Below, piece after piece: positions 56,118 through 64,000 of a DNA stretch of 64,000 nt. Source of the DNA: Branchipolynoe longqiensis (lineage: Eukaryota > Annelida > Polychaeta > Phyllodocida > Polynoidae). The translations under genes and the position numbers were made by a program. The notes below the pieces were generated by a model. The model did not search any database and was not told where the DNA came from. It was given only the letters and a program-made list of their open reading frames with translations. The stretch's first letter is position 1. Every line of letters starts with the position of its first letter. The DNA is taken from positions 122,913,593 to 122,977,592 of the forward strand of contig CM059187.1 in the NCBI GenBank assembly GCA_030323885.1. The letters are read 5' to 3'.

Positions 56118-57076
56118 ATAAATACCTAGAACAATTTGGTTTGGACAAAATTACACAAGAACGGCTAGTGTCACATGCGTGGAGAAAAGGAACAGTTCAA
56201 ATGTATACCACATATTTGAAAAAATGGGGCGTTTATTGTCTTATTCACAAGGTTAAACCCATGAACCCAACTATTGCCCAAGTATGCAGATTCTTTAGAA
56301 TGTTAGAACAAGAAGGGCTAGGTTACGGCGCAATTAATGCTGCCAGGTGCGCTCTCTCGATTATCCTTCCCAGAACAAGGGGAGATACAATGGGTAAACA
56401 CCATGTTATATCATGGGTACTAAAGGGAATTTATGAACGAAACCCACCTAAACCAAAATATGACCGATGTTGGGATGTGTCACTGGTATTCAAAATGTTT
56501 AACGATTGGCCACATAATAGGTTTCTAGATATAAAACAATTAGGGTTTAAGTTAGCACTTTTATTACTGTTAGTCACAGGTCATCGAGGCCAGACTATAG
56601 TGGCACTTTCACTCGATGGACTGGAAATAGATAGAAGGCAAGCGACCTTCGATTTGACAACATTGTTAAAATCTAATCGTTTAGGTGACCCTTTGTCGTC
56701 AATTGATGTAACACAATTCAAAGACAATCCGAAACTGTGTGTAGTTTCCGCGATCAGAACATATTTATCCAAGACACAAGGAGTTAGAAACTCAAGACAA
56801 TTGTTGATAAGCTTTATTAAGCCACACAAGGGCATATCAAGAGATACGCTCGCCAGATGGACAATTAATGTCCTAAAGATGGCAGGAGTGGATACGGACA
56901 AATATGCGTCACACTCAACAAGAGGAGCCATGGTGTCAAAGGCACGCCTCTTAGGCATTTCGGTCAATCGCATACTAGCGCATGCAGGATGGAAGACCGA
57001 ACGATCGTTTGCTAGACATTATAACAAGCGATTGGAAAAGCCAAGTGGCATCGCACGGCGACTGCTACAACATTAA
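55967..57076 (+). CDS. DIRS tyrosine recombinase
   Basis: 369 codons from ATG 55967, overlapping the preceding frame. The N-terminal core-binding-like part (about 45-160) includes SHAWRKGTVQMYTTYLKKW. The catalytic part has the first Arg in TGHRGQT (Arg207), HSTRG (His316, Arg319), HAGW (His339/Trp342) and the nucleophile in RHYNKRL (Tyr352). This is the R-H-R-(H/W)-Y set of tyrosine recombinases, which in DIRS elements inserts a circular DNA intermediate instead of an integrase. No internal stop. The stop at 57074 lies about 120 bases before the internal complementary region. Confidence 0.9.
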   Translation: MGHTAVASRTSLNSPRLPQIPKIPRKSNSPRPSGTSRQRSNNTVACIPFLNKYLEQFGLDKITQERLVSHAWRKGTVQMYTTYLKKWGVYCLIHKVKPMNPTIAQVCRFFRMLEQEGLGYGAINAARCALSIILPRTRGDTMGKHHVISWVLKGIYERNPPKPKYDRCWDVSLVFKMFNDWPHNRFLDIKQLGFKLALLLLLVTGHRGQTIVALSLDGLEIDRRQATFDLTTLLKSNRLGDPLSSIDVTQFKDNPKLCVVSAIRTYLSKTQGVRNSRQLLISFIKPHKGISRDTLARWTINVLKMAGVDTDKYASHSTRGAMVSKARLLGISVNRILAHAGWKTERSFARHYNKRLEKPSGIARRLLQH

Positions 57077-57193
57077 GGTAAAAAAAGGTGAGAACATACC
57101 ATGGTCACAAACATATAAGGTTAACGAACGTTCCATACCACAAAACATAAACAAATAAAATTAAATATCAGGATAAAATGATATTACGTAAAG

Positions 57194-57328
57194 TCTCCCT
57201 AGCCTGCGGCTAGCCTGAGGCTATATACCGAGGTAAAATAGATTAGTTAGACGAATCTTACCTTGGTATAGATGATGGATAACTGTTGTTTTCCCGAGGT
57301 ATAAGCCTCGGCTAGATGTGGGTGAGGG
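57194..57328 (+). repeat. DIRS internal complementary region
   Basis: Two parts: 57194-57240 is the inverse of the left end (52204-52250), and 57245-57328 is the inverse of the right end (57459-57545) with a 4-base TTAG difference at the join. This head-to-tail junction of complements to both termini is the diagnostic arrangement used by DIRS elements to complete a circle. Confidence 0.85.
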
Positions 57329-57430
57329 CCCACCCTCCACACCCTGCCACGTCTAGTCCCTTGCTTGTACCAAGGAAACATTAGTATTTAGAATTTTGGA
57401 GATCATTTTATCCTGAATTAGTAGGTAAAG

Positions 57431-57545
57431 ATTGCTGTACCCGGATGTGCTTACCTCTCCCTCACCCACGTCTAGCCGAGGCTTATACCTCGGGAAAACA
57501 ACAGTTATCCATCATCTATACCAAGGTAAGATTCGTCTAATCTAA
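57431..57545 (+). repeat. DIRS right inverted terminal repeat
   Basis: Starts ATTGCTGTACCCGGATGTGC (inverse of the inner left repeat) and runs through CCCACGTCTAGCCGAGGC and ATACCTCGGGAAAACAACAG to AAGATTCGTCTAATCTA. An additional 20-base inverted pair (57163-57183 with 57401-57420, TATCAGGATAAAATGAT) lies just inside. Confidence 0.82.
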
Positions 57546-57563
57546 TATATATATATATATATA

Positions 57564-57637
57564 TAACCGACCACCTCCCTAAATGGACCACTTAAAGTCG
57601 GTCCTATGGTCGGTCCATTTAGAGAGGTTTTACCGTA
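57564..57637. mobile_element. Pogo/Tigger-like MITE fragment next to the DIRS right end
   Basis: ACCGACCACCTCCCTAAATG and CATTTAGAGAGGTTTTACCG match the right half of 36327-36504. Separated from the DIRS end only by an AT run. Confidence 0.6.
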
Positions 57638-58368
57638 TATGCAATTTAGCAGTCTAATAAATAACATCAAGATAAATACTTAAATAACAATTTAAATTTT
57701 ACATTTCTTTCCAGCTATCACACACACCTCCAGTGGAATAAGTGCATGCGTGAAATAATGGCCGACGTCCTGCATGTCGTGTAATGTGCGCCGTGCATTA
57801 AAATGCCATCACTGATTTAAGTTATTTAACCAATTTCTCCCAACGACGGGGCGGTCTTTGTCCGTGCGCGTGAAGTGACATTCGGAGGTGTATTAATATG
57901 CAGCTGTCTCGAATTTAATCTCTTTTTAGGTAAGCACTTGTGTAAACAAGTAAGCAGTCAGTGCTTACTGGTGCAAATGACACATTGAAGAATTACAAGT
58001 AAGCAACAATAAGAACACAATTATCCGCTATGGTGAATATGGCTAAAACTATTAAATATCACTCGCTGTTTTTCATGTGTCTTTTTAAAATATATAATTT
58101 AAGTGCAAATAGCTTTCACTGTTCATGTTCGATGCGCAAAATGCTTCAGACAGGAATCGTCACATCCTGCATATTTATGTTGCCTTTAGAGAATTAATGA
58201 CCCCTCCTCCCTTTCCCACCCCCACCACACACGCACAAGACACGGCGCGTGCGTATTAAATCCTAACCTGGTTTCCGGTCCAGATTCAGAATCGTTGCTG
58301 CGCGCTGGTGCATTGTGGGTGTAGGAGCTGGCGTTACTGTGTATGGGTGGCTAATTCAGTAATTGGTT
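57638..58368. other. Intronic sequence, nothing identified
   Basis: Mixed sequence without a classified repeat; a purine/pyrimidine patch at 58200-58240. Confidence 0.4.
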
Positions 58369-58705
58369 TGTTTTGTTTGTTGTTTTACATCCTAGGAACA
58401 TCTAAGGTCATATCAGGATGGGTACCGACTTTGTGAAAGTGTGCACTCATGGCGACTTTATAGTGCTGCCCCACTGGAAGACCAGACGACCAGCACCATG
58501 ACCTGATATCCCACTCAGTCACATTATCCTGACACTGAGCCAACCAGTCCTTGCCCTATCCTAATAATGCCGAGCACCAGGCTAGGAAGCAACAAGTATC
58601 AGTTTTGAAGTCATTGGTTTGACTCGACCAGGGTTCAAACCCACGACCCCACGATCTACCAACATGGGAGACGGACGCTCTAACTCATTCGGCCATCCCG
58701 TCTTG
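58369..58705 (-). mobile_element. tRNA-derived SINE (family 1) with 13-bp target-site duplication
   Basis: TCAGTAATTGGTT flanks both ends (58356-58368 and 58706-58718). Tail at the left, tRNA-like head at the right. It ends only about 60 bases before the exon 2 acceptor. Confidence 0.85.
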
Positions 58706-58766
58706 TCAGTAATTGGTTATTGCGCTGACAGTTGATTGAATCTGTTTATTTATCTCTCACCTACAG

Positions 58767-58854
58767 CGGCCAGCGAGACGCCGGCCGACTCACACAACAC
58801 CCGCACCGGGCTCCTCGTCACGCCGGGACCCCTGCTCGGCAGCAAACCCAGCCC
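58767..58854 (+). CDS. Exon 2 of the secreted-protein gene
   Basis: The acceptor TATCTCTCACCTACAG precedes 58767 and the strong donor GTAAGT starts at 58855. The 88-nt exon is strikingly GC-rich against its AT-rich surroundings. In the frame set by exon 1 it reads (A)ASETPADSHNTRTG then LLVTPGPLLGSKPS and ends in phase 2. No stop in this frame. There is no known domain; the segment looks like the N-terminus of a mature secreted protein or propeptide. The other two frames are also open but are Arg/Pro-rich and less protein-like. Confidence rests on splice signals, composition and in-frame linkage to the signal peptide. Confidence 0.55.
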
Positions 58855-58879
58855 GTAAGTCAACCCTCACACCTCTGTA

Positions 58880-59390
58880 GTAATAATAATGGTAATGATA
58901 GCGATACTAATAATGACAATGCCAATCATAATGATGTCGATTTAGGATAATAAATGATGATTTTTATAACGATGATAATGGTGATGGTCATAGTGATAAA
59001 GGCGCTGATAATGATGGTAATGATCATAATGACCATAGTGATCATATACATAATGATCATAGTGATCACAGTTATCATAATGATCATAATAATCATAATG
59101 GTCATAGTGATCTTAGTGATCATAATTATCATAGTGATCATAATGGTGGTAATGGTGATTGGTTGGTTGTTAGAGTTTGAAGTCCTGGCAACATCGGCCA
59201 TATCAGGACGGTGGTAATGATGATAATGATCATATTGATCATAATGATCATGGTGATCATAATGGTCATAGTGATGGTAATGATCAGAATGATCGTTATG
59301 ATCATGATAAACATCATGATCGGAATGATCTTAGCTATAATAATGATCATAATAGTCATGGTGATGCTGATAAGGACATGGCTAAGGATA
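58880..59390. repeat. AATGATCATAGTGATCAT tandem repeat
   Basis: About 50 copies of a 9/18-bp unit AATGATCATAGTGATCAT, rich in palindromic TGATCA, starting 25 bases after the exon 2 donor. A 55-bp SINE family-1 tail (59158-59213) is embedded in it. Ile/Met-rich frames on both strands are artefacts. Confidence 0.88.
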
Positions 59391-59971
59391 ACTGAAAGGA
59401 GCAAATAAAATATGTTACTTATTATACTAATTACATTATAAATATAAATCTATTAAAAGCACAACAATGGAACTGATATAGCACAAGTGATTCAATTCAA
59501 TTCAATTTTTTAAATTTCAGAAGTGATGTTAAAGTAAGCTTAATTTTGTAGCGTATTATGTTATATGTTATAGTAACATTCTGAGACTCCTCGTACATAA
59601 GAACACAAAGTTCAAATAAAATCACTTAAATTCTAAAGTTCAATATTTCTATTCCGTGTTCATGATATTATATTCTTAATGCTATCTACCCTAACAATAA
59701 AAGCACCCCAATGTACAAATATGATTTTTGATCGTTGCATCTGCTTATATTATACCCATAAGACTATATTCCTGACACTCACCACATATACAAATTAAAA
59801 TATATTAAAGATAATAAAATATAGTTCAGATAAGAAAATATAATTGCTAATGTTGTATTTTACAATACTGAGTATATAATAACACATTTTTGAAACTCAT
59901 CATATACAAAAATACAACGTTCAAATAAATGCAATGTTATTTTCGTTGTTTTCTGATGTATGCGTGTGGCA
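59391..59971. other. AT-rich intronic sequence
   Basis: Nothing classified; a degenerate recurrence near 59540-59660 and 59820-59940 (ATAATAACA, AAAATACAACGTTCAAATAA) suggests an old duplication. Confidence 0.4.
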
Positions 59972-60325
59972 TTAAAGCTGCATCATCCGATGAAAACATA
60001 ACATTTTCAAAACCAAAACAATTATCTAGTTTTGATTCTACATATCTAACTTAGATGCTGATGCACTTATTAAACATTTGTCATCATATATAGGGGGATA
60101 CTGAGTCAATTAATAGAACGTGTTACGGCAGAAGCCTGTGGTTTTAAAGTGTTGGCAAGCTTGCCAAAATTAATTTAGCATGTTTCCATTTCAAATACCT
60201 CAAAAGTTAGTGATTTAAAATAAAAGTTGCTTCAAACTATAGTAAGGTAGATTATAAGGAACAGCCTAATATGTTTATCTCAGAAAATGAAAGAAACTCA
60301 AAACCATCGGACTATGCAACTTTAA
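59972..60325. mobile_element. CTGCAT MITE, copy 4
   Basis: ATTAAAGCTGCATCATCCGA at the left and CCATCGGACTATGCAACTTT at the right. The interior matches 48010-48365 in the same orientation (TTTTGATTCTACATATCTAA). Confidence 0.75.
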
Positions 60326-60460
60326 GCCACCTGTCTCACTTGCTATCACTTAGTATCAGCAACACGTACATAACCTGTGCAGATGACTCACCTTATAACA
60401 TGCCCACTTAGATTTTTAAATTGGAACACATCTTTCCATGGTTTAACTACAGTTTAACTT

Positions 60461-60462
<2 letters not shown>

Positions 60463-60493
<31 letters not shown>

Positions 60494-60600
60494 TCCGTTA
60501 ACCGTGAGGGTCATTGAGTCACCAATGATGACTTTGCAACCAGTTTTCTCCAGCGTTCCCTGTTTTCCACTGCCCTCTGGAACTTGCCAAACTACAGACC
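60463..60600 (-). mobile_element. LINE 3' fragment with (TGA)n tail, second RTE-like type
   Basis: (TCA)n at 60463-60491. On the minus strand the preceding codons read FQRAVENRERWRKLVAKSS, a pattern seen at the C-terminus of RTE-like polyproteins, but distinct from the 15205-type sequence. The (TGA)n end supports the call. Confidence 0.52.
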
Positions 60601-60951
60601 TGTCCATTCCCTGATGGATGAATTGCTTCCTCATGTACATATCATAGACATTGACCGGAACACAATATGTGAAGCTGCGACCTGGCGTGCTTACCTCCCC
60701 GGAAGTGGGATGCATGTCCCTCCCAGCCCTATCATTCATAATATTAATAAGCCCTGTTTTTTTAAAGGGGCAGGGCCATGGCCAACACAACTTTCTTTAG
60801 TCACAATTATGACGCTCAATTATGATTAGTCATATTCTGGATAGCTTAAAACAACATATTCTCTGGATATCATTCAGTTCCCAATCATGGGTTGAGGGTC
60901 GCTGTTGCCAAGATATGGATATTAGTGGCATTGTGCTCTAGGTCAGACTCA

Positions 60952-61135
60952 AGCCCCAGTCACACTATGCAGCTTGTGACCACTTGCGACCACCTTAGAG
61001 CAAATAACCCACAGTCACCAGTGACGTCCTTGCGACCAAAACAATGGTTGCCGACTTCTGGGCATCACTGGTGACTGTGGGTTCTTTGGTCTAAATTTGT
61101 CGCAAAGTGCTCGCAAGTTGTAGTGTGACTGGGGT
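60952..61135. mobile_element. Palindromic GTCACAC element, copy K (smallest)
   Basis: AGCCCCAGTCACACTATGCA at the left and inverse ACCCCAGTCACACTACAACT at the right; interior words TTGCGACCA and GGTCGCAA pair across the centre. A TA follows the right end, none precedes the left. No core motif. Confidence 0.62.
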
Positions 61136-61384
61136 ATAAACTGTTACTATATATATAGTGTTAGAGGTATGTAGGCCAGAAAATAGTTACAGGTTTGGAA
61201 AATAGTGCAAAGCTTACTCCCCACCCATAACCAGTGTTCTGACTACTGATTGGGTGAACACAAAACTTTTATATCTCAAAAGTGGTATATTATACAGCAG
61301 TGGAATGTACAAATTGACATTTGCTTCATCACAATGCTTAAGTGGGCTATTTCTTAATCTACTAATTATTGTACTTCAGTGAAT

Positions 61385-61975
61385 ACATATGTGATGTATA
61401 ACGTATTGTGCGATTATAAAGATACGAAAGGGAATATTACTTATTATTATGATTATTGCTATACTCTGTAAAGGCCCAGTCACACCTTACTGGACTGGGG
61501 AACCGGACACTGTCTGGTGAAATATGGCAATGTCCGGTATATGTCTGGTACCCATCCGGCGGTGTCCGGTACAAGTTTTGAACATGCACAAAACTTCTAC
61601 CGGACACCACCAGACTGATGTGTCTGGTTTGTGTCCGGTTTGTCTGGTTCATGTCCATTACCCATCTGTTGGTGTCCAGTTGGTGTCCGGTTTGTCCGGT
61701 TCATGTCCAGTACCCATCCGTTACGTGTCCAGTTCTCATCCGGTTCTCATCCGGTACATGTACATTCCAATTGACCCAATTACGCTCCATTTCGGTACAT
61801 TTTGTCACCGGACACCACTGGACTAGACAATTCTTTGTCCGGTTCATGTCCGTTGCTCAATCCGGTAAGGTGTGACAGGCGCTTAAAATGCAACACTGTA
61901 CCAATAGCGCCATCTCGGCCCACCACTCCTCAACCGGATGTTGACCAGAGTCAGTCGCACCACCTCCTCACAACC
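61385..61975. repeat. Dispersed repeat interrupted by copy H
   Basis: 61385-61470 and 61884-61975 together correspond to the uninterrupted copies at 9108-9300 and (inverse) 25195-25325. The join falls at TA within CTCTGTA. Confidence 0.6.
61471..61883. mobile_element. Palindromic GTCACAC element, copy H (TCCGGT-word type)
   Basis: Ends AAGGCCCAGTCACACCTTAC and inverse AGCGCCTGTCACACCTTACC, TA on both sides (61469-61470 and 61884-61885). The interior iterates TGTCCGGT and its complement. Near-palindrome TTTTGAACATGCACAAAA at 61577-61594. Same subfamily as F and G (GTTGCTCAATCCGG near the right end). Confidence 0.8.
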
Positions 61976-62839
61976 CAGTATCGTATGTCTTTGACACTAA
62001 CTTATATAAAACAAAATCTAAAAATTATAATAATGGGATATTTTTTTTTGGTTTAAAATAAATTAAATGCCAACAGCAACTACCATTACGACACGTAGAC
62101 ACATACATGGTAGCACACACACAGTATGTTAACACGCCACGTGTACAGCGATGGTATGTATAACCAAGGTTTTATTTGTTTAATTTTTGTTTTAATCATT
62201 CCGCAGTGAAAAGCTGTTTGTAAGAATGCACATTTGAAGCCTGTCTCTTCTGACGGCAACTGTCTTCGTTGTGACAGTGGGCGGAGGAGAAGACACAGGA
62301 CCCCTATGTCATGTGTAAGCACAGCTTGGCCTCTTCCATTCACACAATAGGGTGATATCTGGATGTACTGAACTGTCCAGCCCCGCCGCCATTGACGCGT
62401 TGATTTACAGCTTCAACGTGTCAATTTGACAACAAAATGGAAAAGGGAAAAAAAATGGGTTTTGCATCGTGCATGAAAAGGCGCTGTCAACTGACGGCAA
62501 TTAGCGAGGAGTATTTCACGGCCATGGACCGGGCAAGAAAGCCTGATAAATGAGTCTGCATTTGTCAGCACCCCACCTTTGGTGCATGTTCCTAATCCAT
62601 GTTGCAAGTAGAGGTAGAGTGGGTGGCAGTGGGGTTCAGGATTTACCCAGTTTTGGTGTTACGGTTGGACACAATCTACACCTGAATGTCATTCTATGGT
62701 ATTGTAAAATCATATATAAATATATGATGGACATGCTGTAGAATATATATATATATATGTATGATATATATAATATGTACTATATAATAAGATATTATAT
62801 TATATATTTTATATATTATATTTCATATATAAAATATAT
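61976..62839. other. Intronic sequence, nothing identified
   Basis: Mixed sequence turning AT-rich from 62740. No exon supported. Confidence 0.4.
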
Positions 62840-63065
62840 TTGACATATTTTATATATTACATATATTACATATATTACATATATTACATATATTACATAT
62901 ATTACATATATTACATATATTACATATATTACATATATTACATATATTACATATATTACATATATTACATATATTACTTATATTACATATATTACATATA
63001 TTACATATATTACATATATTATATATATAACATAGGCCATATTTATTATATATTACATATATTAT
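62840..63065. repeat. (ACATATATT)n microsatellite
   Basis: About 20 near-perfect copies of a 9-bp unit; the plus frame is a Tyr-Ile-Tyr artefact. Confidence 0.92.
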
Positions 63066-63764
63066 TTTAATATGTTATATATGCTATATATATATTTAAT
63101 TATTATATTATATATATAGTACTGTATTAATATAGTATGCAGATCACATTGGTAGGTTGCAACTTGCAAGGAGATCATTTCGGGAAAAAACAGTGACCTA
63201 AGAAAATCTCCAATCGTTTCGCCGTCAATATGGCTTTGTTGCCGAACGGGCGTTAAATCGTTGTTAATAGAATCGTTATTAAAATAAACATCACAATCAA
63301 CAGATTAACAATTTGCGAATAGAGAAAATACACTCTGCAGGTGATTAATTGAATAATTTGTCATTGTTAATGTTAATGTCCCATATTTTGTATTCCGCCG
63401 TGGGGGAAAAGCAGAGAGAGAAAAAAGGAACTAGCGTGTACATTTGCAGATGCCACCACCACAGACATGTGCCGTATGTGCGGCGCTATGGTGGGTGCTC
63501 ACACAGCGGGTTGACACTGCAGTGTGAGACCATGCACTGTAATTTGTCACTAACCCATCAGGCGTTACCGTCAGCCTTTCTACCGTAGCGAACGCTGGCA
63601 GGCATAACCAATTGGTCCCGGTATGTGTGTATGGGTTGGGCGGGGCAGAGCTAATCGATCAGGTTGGGGTTATGCCCTGACCCTCCCCTTTTCCCTTTCC
63701 CTCTCTTTCTTTCTTTCTTTCTTTCTTTATTCCTTTCTCTCTATTCCGCCCTCCCCCCGTACAG
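63066..63764. other. End of predicted intron 2
   Basis: AT-rich start; a 45-bp piece (63215-63258, CAATATGGCTTTGTTGCCG) resembles the LINE tail of 44650-44792 without the ATCA repeat. A (TTTC)n tract lies at 63706-63728, followed by a pyrimidine tract leading to the acceptor CCCCCCGTACAG. Confidence 0.4.
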
Positions 63765-64000
63765 ACCTTTACTGGGTCTCTTGTCACCTCCCGCCCCTCT
63801 CTTCACCTCTCACCCGCCCACCTCCCCACCTCCCCGGGGCCCCGCTGCGCTTCGGGCCCCACGTGCAGGCCGGCCCGACGGCCGCCCGGCCGGCCTTGCC
63901 CGGGGACACCCACCGCCGGCGCCGGCTCCTCAATCACCGAAGCAGCGCTATAGTTACCCTTGGTGACAGAGTATTTAGGAAGCACTCACGCTCCACTCAT
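63765..64000 (+). CDS. Probable exon 3 of the secreted-protein gene (partial)
   Basis: GC-rich sequence after a long pyrimidine tract and CCGTACAG. Spliced from exon 2 (phase 2) at 63765 it reads (P)PLLGLLSPPAPLFTSHP..., Pro/Arg-rich, and stops at 63964. The frame one base over is open to the window end and looks more protein-like late on (GDTHRRRRLLNHRSSAIV, with a possible furin site RRRR), but needs a different phase or another acceptor such as CACGTGCAG at 63860-63868. I cannot decide which is used; an undetected exon between 58855 and 63765 would resolve the phase. Confidence 0.38.

Larger units (their letters stand above)
52204..57545 (+). mobile_element. DIRS-type tyrosine-recombinase retrotransposon, about 5.3 kb
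   Basis: Inverted terminal repeats lie at both ends, with an internal complementary region next to the right one. Four plus-strand frames run gag-like, RT, RT/RNase H/methyltransferase-like and tyrosine recombinase. There is no integrase, protease or LTR. No target-site duplication is visible, as expected of the recombinase mechanism, and the element sits in an (AT)n tract present on both sides. One RT frameshift interrupts an otherwise complete element, so it appears fairly young. It is on the same strand as the host gene, inside the predicted intron 1. Confidence 0.9.
7179..58766 (+). other. Predicted giant intron 1 (about 51.6 kb)
   Basis: Begins with GTGAGT after exon 1 and ends in a pyrimidine-rich acceptor (TATCTCTCACCTACAG) before 58767. 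The interval is filled with the mobile elements and satellites listed separately. I found no other well-bounded exon inside it, but small exons would be easy to miss, so the true intron could be shorter pieces. Confidence 0.4.

Noticed and set aside
62840..63070. Tyr/Ile repeat protein
   Set aside because: Simple (ACATATATT)n microsatellite.

Overview
The window is eukaryotic, almost certainly from an invertebrate animal. It has GT-AG introns, dense AT/GT microsatellites, tRNA-derived SINEs, LINE fragments, several families of short inverted-repeat DNA transposons (MITEs) and a DIRS-type tyrosine-recombinase retrotransposon. Nothing looks bacterial, viral or organellar. I cannot name the species; a marine lophotrochozoan or invertebrate deuterostome would fit, but that is a guess.

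Host gene: one plus-strand gene appears to frame the window. Exon 1 (coding 7136-7178) encodes a signal peptide and ends in phase 1 at a GTGAGT donor. A GC-rich 88-nt exon (58767-58854) has a strong acceptor and donor and joins in frame, giving an Ala-Leu-Ala cleavage site at the junction. A third coding exon probably starts at or near 63765 and may run off the window. If this is right, about 51.6 kb of the window is a single intron, and nearly everything else here is intronic repeat DNA.

Repeats, left to right: 0-7 kb carries two palindromic elements, two SINE copies and three minisatellites. 7-16 kb carries MITEs, a 50-56-bp satellite, purine-rich tracts and an AT-rich mosaic. 16-26 kb carries more MITEs and SINEs. 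26.6-34.3 kb is dominated by four large palindromic elements, one of them about 2 kb and built of mirrored simple repeats. 34-49 kb mixes LINE 3' ends, SINEs and MITEs. 50-51 kb is a G-rich minisatellite. 52.2-57.5 kb is the DIRS element. 58-64 kb holds the last exons among further MITEs.

Most notable are (1) a set of twelve palindromic elements with related ends (core CTGTCACAC or close variants) and, where it can be judged, a TA target site. Eight of them share an internal near-palindrome TTTTGNACATGNNCAAAA, while the rest of each element iterates its own short word; an older repeat supplies an empty site for one of them. (2) A structurally complete DIRS element with both inverted terminal repeats, the internal complementary region, gag-like, RT-RNase H-methyltransferase-like and tyrosine recombinase frames, one RT frameshift and a candidate 5' intron.

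All family assignments come from reading the sequence; no database search was possible.
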